DNA of 64,000 nucleotides. Origin: Scatomonas sp963930955. GTDB taxonomy: Bacteria; Bacillota; Clostridia; Lachnospirales; Lachnospiraceae. The position numbers were made by a program, and so were the translations under genes. Below the pieces are notes generated by a model that was given only the letters and a program-made list of their open reading frames with translations, was not told the DNA's origin and searched no databases. The stretch is taken from positions 434,001 through 498,000 of the forward strand of contig OZ006967.1 of NCBI GenBank assembly GCA_963930955.1, read 5' to 3'. Below, in pieces: positions 7,835-17,143 of the stretch (position 1 is the first letter of the stretch; each line of letters opens with the position of its first letter).

Positions 7835-9413
7835 AAATTAATTCCTCCATAACTTTCTCAATTTGTTTTTCAAGTACTTTTCCCTCTTCAAACAACTCTT
7901 TAATTTGCCCGCATAAGGAAGACATTTTTCGCCGATACTCTTCCTCTGAAATAGAAACATAAATCATCTTCGTCGGAAAATATTGACCTGCTAAAAAAGA
8001 ATAATTTCTTTCTTGCATAATCTTTTTATCCACTCTCACAGAAAAATCATCAATTTCTTTTCCTTTTTTAAATGTGTTAATAATCAACTTTTCATCTTCT
8101 TCAGATAATATGGTTCTTTGCCCATCTTCCAAGCTTATTCTAGTTCCTAAATGACTTGCATCTAACAGAACCACTTCATTATCATCATCCGTTCGTGATT
8201 TATCAATAAAGATAATGGAAACACTCGTTCCTGTTGTTGCAAAAATATTAGATGGCATAGAAATAACTCCTCTAAGCCAATTGTTATCTACAATCTCTTT
8301 CCTGATTTTCTTTTGTATTCCAGAATTAAATGTTAAAAATCCGTTTGGAACAACAATCGCTGCTTTCCCGTCTTCTTTTAGCGATGCCAAAATATGCTGC
8401 AAAAACGGCAAGTATATTGCCATTTTCTTTTTATCTACCTTTGGTACATTGGGAATTCCAGCAAAAAAGCGATTATATTTATCTGTCTTCATTACCTCAA
8501 CATCTGCCGAAAAGTCTACAGTAAACGGCGGATTCGAAACAATAAAATCGAATTTTTTTAGTTTATCCCCATCCAGATGCATCGGATTTGTCATTGTATT
8601 TCCTTCAATGACATATTCCAGAGATTGAGCCAAATTGTTCAAAATCAAGTTAATCCGCAAAAACTGTGTTGATTTTTGTGAACGATCTTGGCTATATATG
8701 GTACAGTTCTTTGCTCCTATTCTTGTTGCCAATGATAATAGTAAAGTTCCCGATCCAGCCGCTGGGTCATAAATCTCTACCTGATCCACTGGTGTATCAT
8801 TGTAAAGAATATCCGCCATAATAGCACCTGCAAATGCTGGCGTATAATACTCTGCGTATTTTCCAGAATCTTTATTATAATCTTTAATCAGATACTCAAA
8901 GACTGATGAAAAATAATCCCAGCCCTGTTCAAATATTTCTCCACCAAACTGATACTTACAAAGGATATTGATTGCTCTTTTGGCAAGCTCAACCTCTTTG
9001 TCTGGGTCTCGCAGATATACAGACAATGGCTCAAAGAGAGGTTTCTTTGTACCCGTTGCTGTTTCTATAGAATATACATCTTTATTCAGTTCACTGATTG
9101 CTGCTAAAGCCTGATCAAAAATTTTATGGAATTTCTTATCGTTCTGTTTCTGGAACAGATTTAATAATAAATACTCTTCCTTAATTCTGGCCGTATTAGT
9201 ATCAGCAAAATCAATGAAGTCATCAAAGGTCTCTTCTTTGTCCTCTCTCTTTTCAAAGCTGTAAATCAGTTTATCATTCAAAAATTTATAGGTAAAAAGC
9301 TCAGAAATGATTTTATATTCATCACCTGTATTAGCTAATCCCAAATCAGCAGTCATGGCTTTCAGGTCATCAATCATTTGCTTTACTTTATCTAAGTATT
9401 CTTCGTATCCCAT
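7821..9413 (-). CDS. hsdM: Type I restriction-modification DNA methyltransferase HsdM
   Basis: N6-adenine DNA methylase subunit of the type I system. It has an N-terminal HsdM-type helical domain, SAM-binding motif I (DPAAGSGTLL, from residue 216) and catalytic motif IV NPPF (294-297). The start is taken as the ATG at 9413, 17 bp after the hsdR stop and with a GGAG site upstream. An in-frame ATG at 9470 would overlap hsdR and has no better site. At 531 residues it is of normal length. Confidence 0.94.
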   Translation of the reverse strand: MGYEEYLDKVKQMIDDLKAMTADLGLANTGDEYKIISELFTYKFLNDKLIYSFEKREDKEETFDDFIDFADTNTARIKEEYLLLNLFQKQNDKKFHKIFDQALAAISELNKDVYSIETATGTKKPLFEPLSVYLRDPDKEVELAKRAINILCKYQFGGEIFEQGWDYFSSVFEYLIKDYNKDSGKYAEYYTPAFAGAIMADILYNDTPVDQVEIYDPAAGSGTLLLSLATRIGAKNCTIYSQDRSQKSTQFLRINLILNNLAQSLEYVIEGNTMTNPMHLDGDKLKKFDFIVSNPPFTVDFSADVEVMKTDKYNRFFAGIPNVPKVDKKKMAIYLPFLQHILASLKEDGKAAIVVPNGFLTFNSGIQKKIRKEIVDNNWLRGVISMPSNIFATTGTSVSIIFIDKSRTDDDNEVVLLDASHLGTRISLEDGQRTILSEEDEKLIINTFKKGKEIDDFSVRVDKKIMQERNYSFLAGQYFPTKMIYVSISEEEYRRKMSSLCGQIKELFEEGKVLEKQIEKVMEELIYDRT

Positions 9414-9429
9414 CGTATCACTCCGTTGT

Positions 9430-12400
9430 CTATTTGCTAAATTTGTCATCAATAAACACATTGATGACATTTTCTACCTGCCGCCTCGAAGTATCAGGAA
9501 ATCCTTGTCTGCGTAAAGCATCTCTCACTGGTCTCAGCAGCTCCCTGATAACCACATTCTGAGTAGGTCTTCCCATATGTCCAAGTAAATCATCAATCGC
9601 TGCAATAATATCCTGCATGAGATTAAATGTCGTTACTTCTGTAAGGTTGGCAGAATAATTCTCTAAAAGGCGTTTATGAATTCTCATATATTCTTCACTG
9701 CCTTTATATCTATTGGTGAGACTATTGTTATTCTCGTTCAGTACAAGCATTTCCTTGGTTAATGCTTCTAAGTCCTGCATAAATGCTTTTACTTTTTCAG
9801 TAGTATCTCCATTTTTCTTGAAGTCCTTTATAAGCTGTTTATATCTCTTGTAGATATCGAGATAAACAGGATCTTTCTTATCTGTATTAGCTGAACGGGC
9901 ATTATTGAATTTAGAAATCAATTCCATAATGTCATTTTCGGAAGTAAACTCTAAATCAATTTCGCCTCTCTTCAAAAATTCCACTATCAGATTGGTAAAA
10001 TCATAGCCTTCATCCTCTGGATCTTCGGAATCCAGCATCCTTTCAGCAACAATCATTTCAATTCTATGTGCTGTTTCATGCTGTGCTTTTATAATTCTAT
10101 CAATTGGGATATCGCTTACATCTTCGTGTGACATCCTCAGTTCGTTATAACACTCCCTATATTCAGCTAATGCTCTGTTAATTTGTCGTACTGTCTCTTC
10201 ATCCAGTACCTCAATCTGTTTCCTGAAAGATTCCAGATTATTTTCTATGTTGCCCATGTAGATGAAAAGCTGATTTTCCAGCTCTTGGACTTTCTTCTTC
10301 ACAGCTTCTACATCTACAAACATATCATCAACGTCAGATTTGCCGTCTTCATCTTCCAAATCAGAACGCAGCTCTTCCAAATACCGCCTATTGATATCCT
10401 CATATTCTGCAGTAATATCAACAAAATCCACAACATAACCATATCTCATGTTCTTATATGGTCTGTTGACTCTGGCAAGGGTCTGTAATAAATTATGCTC
10501 TCTGATTGTTCTGAGAAGATATAATCTCTTTAATCTGGGCGCATCAAAACCAGTCAGAAGCATGTTAAAAACGATAACACCTTTATACTTAATAATTGTC
10601 TCGCCAGTAGCGTTATCTTTCTTGCCTCTGAAATATTCCTGCTTATCTTTATTATCCTCTGTATCATGAAGAACTAAAGCTGTACTAATCTTTGTATTAT
10701 CTTCAAACCATTTCTGTATTGCTCTTGCCTGATCGGACGATGAAGCAACAACCATAAATCCCATGGTATCATCATGCTGCACATCTTCAAACATCTCAAA
10801 ATCTTTGACGATATAACGACATAGCTGATCGACATATTCTGGAGCCTTTGTTACATCTTCCCACACTTTTGCTGGAATAGCCTGTCCTTCTGGAATTCCA
10901 ATCATAGCACGAATATCATTCCTGAATTTGGTGTCAATATTCTCTTTTTTAATTTTCAGTGTATATCCGTCTGCAATACTCTTATTGTAGTAATATTTAT
11001 GGATGTACTCATGGAAAATATCTGTAGTTTTAAAGTTACGCTTTACACCCGTATGCTTTTCCTTTTTACCGTCACCATCTTTTTCATCACCAAAATCAGA
11101 ATTCAGAATAGGCGTACCAGTTAAACCAATAAAAATTCCGTTCGGATCAGCTCCTAATAGATTCCCAAGGAATGTTCCCCTTGGTTTATATCCACGATGA
11201 ACTTCATCAAGAAAATATATTCTCTGTACATCTGTTGCTGGATCATCTATCACAACTGACTCATCAGAAAACTTCTGAATATTTACAACATTCATGGTTT
11301 CTTGATATTTCCCACGCTGAGAGCTACCAGCATCAATTACCACCTGAGACTGCATGTTTTTTACAAAATCTTCTTTGGAGTCAATCGCAGCAATCGTCAT
11401 TCCTCTCGCTGAGAACTCTGCCGTTGCCTGTCTGAGCAAATCCAACCTATCTACCACAAAATAGAATTTGGTAATAACATCTTTTTTCTGATAGTAATCT
11501 CTTAGTACATTTGTTGCAAAATATGAGAACGCTGTCTTACCAGAGCCTTGTGTATGCCACAAAACACCTCTTTTCATACCATTATTAATTTTATGCTCCA
11601 GTGCCTGCAGACCAAAATATTGCGGATATCTTATAATATGCTTATGGTATCCATCAACAGGACTATCCACATACACGATTCCATATTTTAAGAAGTAAAT
11701 AAATCTCTCTTTGGAAAACAAAGAGGTAATAAACTTATTGGCTGGTGTGTCAAATCTTAAATTGGTTTTAAACTCTGCATCATCCCTGATGGACATAATA
11801 TTATTGTCGGATAACACATCCAGAATATCATCTTCAGATATGTATTCGCTTATAGGAACCGCTTGTTCTTCTCTGAAATGATTATATTTCAATCCATCTT
11901 TACCGTTTGGAGTAGTATAGAAACTACCCTGACGCATGGTTCTGGCTTTATCATTGTATGGCTGATTGTTGGTAAATCCTAATACTTGGAGCTGGTTGAA
12001 GAACGGAACCAATTCATCTTTACACACTCGTTCTTCTTTCATTCTCTTAAATTCAGCCTGAATACCATCCTTGTTATTGGGTTTCTTCGCTTCTACAAAA
12101 GCCATAGGAATACCATTAACAAGAATTGTAATATCAGGACGAAAAGTAACATCTCTTTCGCCTCTGAATGGCAACTCTGTTACTACTCTGAAATCATTTT
12201 CAAGCGGCTCGTCCAAATTAACCAACATCATATCATCATGAGATTTAAGACGCTCGTAGAAGCCCTTACCTTTATCTCGTCTATTATCTGTAAGCGTCTC
12301 AATTTGCTTGATTGCGTCATCAAGCTGCTCATCAGAATAGTCTTTTCCGTTTATATCTCTGATAGCATTTTTAAAAACATCCACAAAAATATTGTTATGT

Positions 12401-12501
12401 CTCTGAATGTTTTGATTTTTCTTCGATTGATATGTATACCCTAATCTTCGAAAATGTAATGTTGCTGGAATTTTTACTCTTGAATCTTCATTAAATGTCA
12501 T
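9430..12501 (-). CDS. hsdR: Type I restriction endonuclease subunit HsdR
   Basis: This 1023-residue motor/nuclease subunit shows an N-terminal PD-(D/E)XK site (Asp123 in RPDIT, then EAK at 137-139), Walker A GSGKT (319-323), a DEVH box (432-435) and further SF2 motifs (GLTGTP; LLTGFDAPRLKRLYLLR). It translocates DNA and cuts unmodified targets. The ATG at 12501 is chosen because GGAGG lies 8 bp upstream, while the ATG at 12516 lies inside that site. It begins 44 bp after the regulator gene and is followed by hsdM, so R-M-S form one operon. Intact. Confidence 0.95.
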   Translation of the reverse strand: MTFNEDSRVKIPATLHFRRLGYTYQSKKNQNIQRHNNIFVDVFKNAIRDINGKDYSDEQLDDAIKQIETLTDNRRDKGKGFYERLKSHDDMMLVNLDEPLENDFRVVTELPFRGERDVTFRPDITILVNGIPMAFVEAKKPNNKDGIQAEFKRMKEERVCKDELVPFFNQLQVLGFTNNQPYNDKARTMRQGSFYTTPNGKDGLKYNHFREEQAVPISEYISEDDILDVLSDNNIMSIRDDAEFKTNLRFDTPANKFITSLFSKERFIYFLKYGIVYVDSPVDGYHKHIIRYPQYFGLQALEHKINNGMKRGVLWHTQGSGKTAFSYFATNVLRDYYQKKDVITKFYFVVDRLDLLRQATAEFSARGMTIAAIDSKEDFVKNMQSQVVIDAGSSQRGKYQETMNVVNIQKFSDESVVIDDPATDVQRIYFLDEVHRGYKPRGTFLGNLLGADPNGIFIGLTGTPILNSDFGDEKDGDGKKEKHTGVKRNFKTTDIFHEYIHKYYYNKSIADGYTLKIKKENIDTKFRNDIRAMIGIPEGQAIPAKVWEDVTKAPEYVDQLCRYIVKDFEMFEDVQHDDTMGFMVVASSSDQARAIQKWFEDNTKISTALVLHDTEDNKDKQEYFRGKKDNATGETIIKYKGVIVFNMLLTGFDAPRLKRLYLLRTIREHNLLQTLARVNRPYKNMRYGYVVDFVDITAEYEDINRRYLEELRSDLEDEDGKSDVDDMFVDVEAVKKKVQELENQLFIYMGNIENNLESFRKQIEVLDEETVRQINRALAEYRECYNELRMSHEDVSDIPIDRIIKAQHETAHRIEMIVAERMLDSEDPEDEGYDFTNLIVEFLKRGEIDLEFTSENDIMELISKFNNARSANTDKKDPVYLDIYKRYKQLIKDFKKNGDTTEKVKAFMQDLEALTKEMLVLNENNNSLTNRYKGSEEYMRIHKRLLENYSANLTEVTTFNLMQDIIAAIDDLLGHMGRPTQNVVIRELLRPVRDALRRQGFPDTSRRQVENVINVFIDDKFSK

Positions 12502-12545
12502 AATCTCAACCTCCATCGATTATAAAGTATCAAATAAGCTGTCCA

Positions 12546-12824
12546 TTAATTTGTACTCTCACCGAACAATCTAAGAACCTTTTTCGCCTTCTCTGTCAGA
12601 ACATACCTTCCACGGCTGTTTTTATACTTATCTATGTATCCTTCTTGTCGTAATGTCAGCATAATGGCATTTACTTTCATCAGGCTGAATCCCAGTCCTT
12701 CTCCTATTTCCTGTTGAGTCATTGGGCAAATGTATGCTCTATTTATTTTTACTTGATTACTATATAACCAGTACAATACTTTGAAATTGTCATTCACAAA
12801 CAATTCCATATCTTGTTTTCCCAA
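12546..12824 (-). CDS. Winged helix-turn-helix regulator heading the restriction operon
   Basis: This 92-residue protein has one winged-HTH domain: the recognition region MTQQEIGEGLGFSLMKVNAIMLTLRQEGYID and a basic wing (YKNSRGRYVLTEKAKK). It reads as a TTG-start gene at 12824, preceded by a purine-rich GGCGGTGAG site. An ATG at 12809 is a possible alternative. It is the first gene before hsdR and shares its direction. Such small regulators probably delay or tune restriction gene expression; that role is inferred. Confidence 0.8.
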   Translation of the reverse strand: MGKQDMELFVNDNFKVLYWLYSNQVKINRAYICPMTQQEIGEGLGFSLMKVNAIMLTLRQEGYIDKYKNSRGRYVLTEKAKKVLRLFGESTN

Positions 12825-13177
12825 TTTCTCACCGCCTTTATTATTAAAAATCTAATAATTGAACTGTTATAATTAACATCTATTATATATTAAAATTTTA
12901 ATAATAACAATCTAATTTTTACATCCAAAAACAGGTAGCACATATTGATTTCAAGTCATTCACTGTTATAAAATATGTATATAACATTATTTATTTCAAG
13001 ACAAAGTAAACAGGCGAAGAACACTTCGCCATACATTAAGATCTAACAAGAGTAGATTTGCAAGTATAGGAGTTAAGTTTTTATACTGCAGATCTACTCT
13101 TTTTCACTTTCTAGGACAAAAACATTTCTTTCATTCAAGGCAATACGAAATTGAAATTTGAAAGGAGTATTGCTTAA
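12825..13177. promoter_or_regulatory. Divergent intergenic region with two hairpins
   Basis: This very AT-rich 353-bp gap separates the leftward type I operon from the rightward methyltransferase/DUF262 pair and should hold both promoters. It contains a perfect 7-bp hairpin (GGCGAAG / CTTCGCC, 13013-13030). A longer stem pairs AAGAGTAGAT (13048-13057) with ATCTACTCTT (13092-13101), and inside it AGTATA (13063-13068) with TATACT (13082-13087). The last arm runs into TTTTT, so it may end transcription on the plus strand before the methyltransferase gene. No ORF is supported here. Confidence 0.55.
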
Positions 13178-14110
13178 ATGCCAAAGAATGAAAATTTAAA
13201 AAAAGCGAAAAAGAAAAAAAATGATGAATTTTACACTCAACTTACTGATATAGAAAAAGAATTACGTCATTACAAAAAACATTTCAAAGACAAAACTGTA
13301 TTTTGTAATTGTGACGATCCCGAATATAGCAACTTCTGGAAATATTTTTCTTTGAATTTCCAAGAGTTAGGGTTAAAAAAGCTCATAGCTACTCATTATG
13401 AAACAGAAAAGCAATCATATATGCTTGAAATGTGGAAAGATGAGGCTGGTGTACATAGTGGAATAAAAACTTTAAAAGAAAATGGTGATTTTAGAAGTCC
13501 AGAAAGCATAGCCCTGTTACAAGAAGCTGATATCGTGGTAACTAACCCACCCTTTTCATTATTTAGGGAATATATCGCACAGCTCGTAGAATATGAAAAG
13601 AAATTTCTTATTATTGGAAATAATAATGCCATTACATATAAAGAGTTTTTTCCACTTCTTAAAGAAAATAAAGTTTGGCTTGGATATTCAGCTAATAAAA
13701 CATTTACTTTTCAAATGGCAGATGACTATGAACTCTCTGGAAATGGCGCTTACCAAGATGAAAAAACAGGAAAAAAATATTGTAAAGTTCCAGCTATTAC
13801 CTGGTATACCAATCTTGATATAGATAAGCGCCATGAAAATATAACATTATATAAAAAGTATTCTCCTGAAGAATATCCTAAATATGACAATTATGATGCT
13901 ATAGAGGTAAGTAAGGTTTCAGACATTCCATGTGATTATGATGGAGTAATGGGTGTCCCTATAACTTTTATGGATAAGTACAATCCTAACCAATTTGAAA
14001 TTATTAAATTTAGAAAAGGAAATGATGATAATGACTTGCTGGTTAATGGAAAGTGTCCTTATTTTAGAATTTTAATTAAACGAAAGAAGGTTAACGAAAA
14101 TGAAGATTGA
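13178..14110 (+). CDS. EcoRI-family adenine-specific DNA methyltransferase
   Basis: This 310-residue protein matches the EcoRI-type adenine methyltransferase family: a lysine-rich start, the NDEFYTQ segment, CDDPEYSNFWKYF in place of a classical motif I, and the catalytic NPPF at residues 123-126 followed by SLFREYI. It would modify adenine in a palindromic target and so protect host DNA. AAAGGAG precedes the ATG. Its end overlaps the DUF262-HNH gene by 11 bp, so the pair are probably a methylase with its restriction or nuclease partner. Intact. Confidence 0.85.
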   Translation: MPKNENLKKAKKKKNDEFYTQLTDIEKELRHYKKHFKDKTVFCNCDDPEYSNFWKYFSLNFQELGLKKLIATHYETEKQSYMLEMWKDEAGVHSGIKTLKENGDFRSPESIALLQEADIVVTNPPFSLFREYIAQLVEYEKKFLIIGNNNAITYKEFFPLLKENKVWLGYSANKTFTFQMADDYELSGNGAYQDEKTGKKYCKVPAITWYTNLDIDKRHENITLYKKYSPEEYPKYDNYDAIEVSKVSDIPCDYDGVMGVPITFMDKYNPNQFEIIKFRKGNDDNDLLVNGKCPYFRILIKRKKVNENED

Positions 14111-15194
14111 ACTAAAAAAAATTCCTATTAGAGATTTATTTGATGGATATAAAGATAGCGATGATGAAGGCATTGTGGCCTATGGTGGGAAACTCAATGT
14201 TCGCCCAGCTTACCAACGTGAATTTGTCTATAAAGATAAGCAACGTGATGCCGTTATCGATACTATTATTAAAAAATTTCCACTCAATGTCATGTACTGG
14301 GTTAAAAATGATGATGGAACATTTGAACTTCTTGACGGTCAACAGCGTACTATCAGTATTTGCCAATATCTGAATAAAGATTTCTCTATTAATTTTAAAT
14401 ATTTCCACAATCTAACCACCCCAGAAAAAGAAGAAATACTAAATTATCCGCTTATGGTTTATTTTTGCGAAGGAACCGATAAAGAAAAACTTGATTGGTT
14501 CAAAACAATTAATATTGCTGGCGAAAAATTAACTGATCAGGAATTAAGAAATGCAATGTATACAGGTACATGGCTATATGACGCAAAAAAATATTTCAGC
14601 AAAAATAGCTGCCCTGCTTATCAAATTGGCAGCAAATATTTAAACGGAGCTGCTATTAGACAAGATTATTTGGAAACAGCTCTTGAATGGATTTGTAATA
14701 GAGATAGTTTAGAATCTATCGAAGAATATATGTCAAAACATCAAGCTGATAAGGATGCCAATGAATTATGGCAATATTTTCAAAGTGTTATTGACTGGGT
14801 AAAACGTCTATTCCCTACATATCGTAAGGAAATGAAAGGACTTCCTTGGGGGCTTTACTATAACAAATTCAAGGATAAAAGCTTTAATACAAATGATCTT
14901 GAAGAGAAACTTCAAGAGTTAATGCTTGATGAAGATGTCACAAATAAAAAAGGTATTTATGAATATCTCTTAGATGGTGATGAAAAACATTTAAGCATTA
15001 GATCTTTCTCTGATAAACAAAAAAGAGAAGCTTATGAACAGCAAAAAGGGATTTGCCCAAAATGTGGAAAACATTTTGAAATTGAAGAAATGGAAGCCGA
15101 CCATATTGATCCATGGCATTCGGGAGGAAAAACCATTTCTGAAAATTGCCAGATGCTATGTAAGCCATGCAACCGAAGAAAATCTGGCAAATAA
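14100..15194 (+). CDS. DUF262 and HNH nuclease fusion protein
   Basis: This 364-residue protein has an N-terminal DUF262 (ParB/Srx-like NTPase) domain with RPAYQREFVY and the DGQQR motif at 79-83, and a C-terminal HNH nuclease with CPKC (from Cys319), DHID (from 334) and CKPCNRRK at the end. This is the architecture of GmrSD- and BrxU-like type IV restriction enzymes, where DUF262 uses NTP and HNH cuts DNA. It is coupled to the upstream methyltransferase by an 11-bp overlap. Whether it cuts unmodified or modified DNA cannot be decided from sequence. A strong terminator follows. Confidence 0.82.
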   Translation: MKIELKKIPIRDLFDGYKDSDDEGIVAYGGKLNVRPAYQREFVYKDKQRDAVIDTIIKKFPLNVMYWVKNDDGTFELLDGQQRTISICQYLNKDFSINFKYFHNLTTPEKEEILNYPLMVYFCEGTDKEKLDWFKTINIAGEKLTDQELRNAMYTGTWLYDAKKYFSKNSCPAYQIGSKYLNGAAIRQDYLETALEWICNRDSLESIEEYMSKHQADKDANELWQYFQSVIDWVKRLFPTYRKEMKGLPWGLYYNKFKDKSFNTNDLEEKLQELMLDEDVTNKKGIYEYLLDGDEKHLSIRSFSDKQKREAYEQQKGICPKCGKHFEIEEMEADHIDPWHSGGKTISENCQMLCKPCNRRKSGK

Positions 15195-15203
15195 ATAAAA
15201 AAT

Positions 15204-15251
15204 CCAACTAACTCCATCCCCTATGAAGATGGAATTGGTTGGTATTTTTTT
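15204..15251 (+). terminator. Terminator after the DUF262-HNH gene
   Basis: CCAACTAACTCCATC (15204-15218) pairs with GATGGAATTGGTTGG (15228-15242) with one or two mismatches, followed by a run of seven T (15245-15251). Confidence 0.85.
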
Positions 15252-15515
15252 GCTCACATTGGGAAGAAACTTGTGATGACCTTTGGGAGCAATAAGGGCG
15301 TAAGCGGTGGAGTTGGTTATCCGTCCTATTTTGAAAAAATAGGATGGGTAAACAACGACATCCCAGATCCGATGTAAAAACGTGCAGCCAACAACTTTCA
15401 GCCGCCACAAAAAACATGTGCCCTATCGTGGCACCTATTACGGGCGTATCCGCCCTCGTTATATTTATCCTCTTTCAAGACTAAAAAAATTTAAAAATTA
15501 ATCAAAGCTCCTAAA

Positions 15516-15548
15516 AAAGCCTGCATTATCCTCTATGCAGGTCTTTTT
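15516..15548. terminator. Second, bidirectional terminator-like hairpin
   Basis: CCTGCAT (15520-15526) pairs with ATGCAGG (15535-15541). It is followed by TTTTT on the plus strand and preceded by AAAAAA, so it could work in both directions. Between 15252 and 15515 I see no supported gene, only AT-rich sequence. Confidence 0.6.
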
Positions 15549-15779
15549 ATGTTGTAGAAAAATTTACAAAAAGTTCATAAATTACTTTTCACAAAAAAAT
15601 CCTTTATGTTTTATATTGTTTTTACCAAAAATCATAACTTTTTAGCTCAAATAGCCGATAATATGGTTTTCCATGTAATTTTGTGTATGTTGCTTTTTTA
15701 CTTTTACAATTATAAGATGTGATCAGTAAGTTATTTGATACTCTTTTATCGTTACATTTTTCGGTAAAAACAGAGGTTC

Positions 15780-16180
15780 TAAGTTTATGTGTTTATGCCC
15801 CTGATAACAGCCCGTGTTGTTCGGTCGCCAATAGCAAGAGGGGCGCTCAGTCTAGGCGGACAATCAGATCGCTAATCAATTCCCTTTTTTGATTAACTTA
15901 ATATCTGCAAATAACTCATGTGTTATTTGAATACTGTCCTTTCAGTTCGAGTAGGTCTTTTTTGATACCAATAAACTCGACTGATAATTCGGGCTCGAAA
16001 CCATGTGTTTCATGTAGCAGTGTAATGCGTATCTCATCTGATATGCAGCACAAAACCCAGCATGATTATTTCATGCGCCACACTTTTATTAAAGCCGCTT
16101 GTTTCCATGGTAACAAGAGTGGCTCAACCCTAACCATGCTTTTAGATCTTAACGTCTAAAAGGGAAAAATAGGAGGTAAA
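15780..16180 (+). ncRNA. Structured, gene-free leader before ardC (candidate RNA)
   Basis: About 400 bp without a convincing gene but with several hairpins on the plus strand: GCCCCT...AGGGGC (about 15797-15844), TAATCAA...TTGATTA (about 15872-15896), CTTGTT...AACAAG around CCATGG (16098-16117) and CTTTTAGA...TCTAAAAG (16139-16162) just before the ardC ribosome-binding site. A 79-codon frame at 15920-16159 has no ribosome-binding site and no family resemblance. The region may be a long 5' leader or a separate RNA. I match it to no known RNA class. Confidence 0.4.
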
Positions 16181-16184
16181 GATT

Positions 16185-17096
16185 ATGGGTAAAAATTATC
16201 AACAGAAGACGCTCGAAGAGCGCAAACAACAAATGAATGAGATTCTTGGTAGTCTCGAAAATGGAGTCAGAGAGGTATTCAAATCGGAGAATTACGTAAG
16301 ATATCTGGAAACGTTCAGTAAGTTTCATAACTACTCTTACAACAATATTATTCTCATCCTGATGCAGTACCCAGAGGCTACCTATGTGGCCTCATTCAAA
16401 GATTGGACTACCAAATTCAACAGAATCATTAAAAAAGGCGAACATGGTATTAAAATTCTCGTACCAACGCCTAAAAAAGTGTATGTTGAACGTGAAATCC
16501 AAAATGAGGACGGCACAACCTATAAGCAGAAAGAAGAACAGCGAAAACTTTATTTCAAACAAGGATATGTGTTCGATATCTCCCAAACCATAGGAGAAGA
16601 ACTTCCATCACTTGTAAAGGAATTGTGCTTCGACAGTAAAGAGCTGGCCAAACTTCTGAATTTCCTTTTTGCTACATCAGAGGTTCCAATAGCATATGAC
16701 TATGACCTCAAAGAAAATTCTGCATCTGCAAATGGTTATTACAACGCTCTTACAAAAGAGATATTTCTGAAATCAAGTCTATCATCTTTACATAAGATAA
16801 AAACTATCTTTCATGAGTATTCTCATTATTTTCAGGAAACAATCTTCGCAGATAAAACAAAAAACATGGATCGCAACACCAAAGAAGTGATTGCAGAATC
16901 CAGTGCATATTGTGTTATGGAGATGCTTTCAAATGAACTCAACATGGAAAAACTTGATAGCTCAGAATACAGTTTCGGTTATATTGCCTCTTGGGGAAGT
17001 CGTGATTTAAACGAACTAAAATCAACTCTTTCACTCATTTCTAAAATTTCTAATCTGATTTTTAATTGGGTTTCTACACAATTTGTTGTTTCATAA
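16185..17096 (+). CDS. ArdC-like antirestriction protein with metallopeptidase motif
   Basis: The 303-residue protein begins with an ArdC-type ssDNA-binding domain (SFKDWTTKFNRIIKKGEHGIKI near residues 67-90) and carries a zinc-protease signature HEYSH at 210-214 with a downstream Glu in EVIAESSAYCVMEML. ArdC proteins of plasmids and integrative elements protect incoming single-stranded DNA or counter host restriction; the metal site is usually needed. AGGAGG precedes the ATG by 9 bp. It starts a rightward block of element genes and is preceded by a structured leader. Intact; the exact target is unknown. Confidence 0.82.
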   Translation: MGKNYQQKTLEERKQQMNEILGSLENGVREVFKSENYVRYLETFSKFHNYSYNNIILILMQYPEATYVASFKDWTTKFNRIIKKGEHGIKILVPTPKKVYVEREIQNEDGTTYKQKEEQRKLYFKQGYVFDISQTIGEELPSLVKELCFDSKELAKLLNFLFATSEVPIAYDYDLKENSASANGYYNALTKEIFLKSSLSSLHKIKTIFHEYSHYFQETIFADKTKNMDRNTKEVIAESSAYCVMEMLSNELNMEKLDSSEYSFGYIASWGSRDLNELKSTLSLISKISNLIFNWVSTQFVVS

Positions 17097-17143
17097 GTTT
17101 TTACTCATAGTTTAGCCTCTAAAAGAAACGGAGGTAACAACAT

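Noticed and set aside
15920..16159. A 79-codon frame before ardC
   Set aside because: No ribosome-binding site, odd composition, and it lies in a region of strong hairpins.
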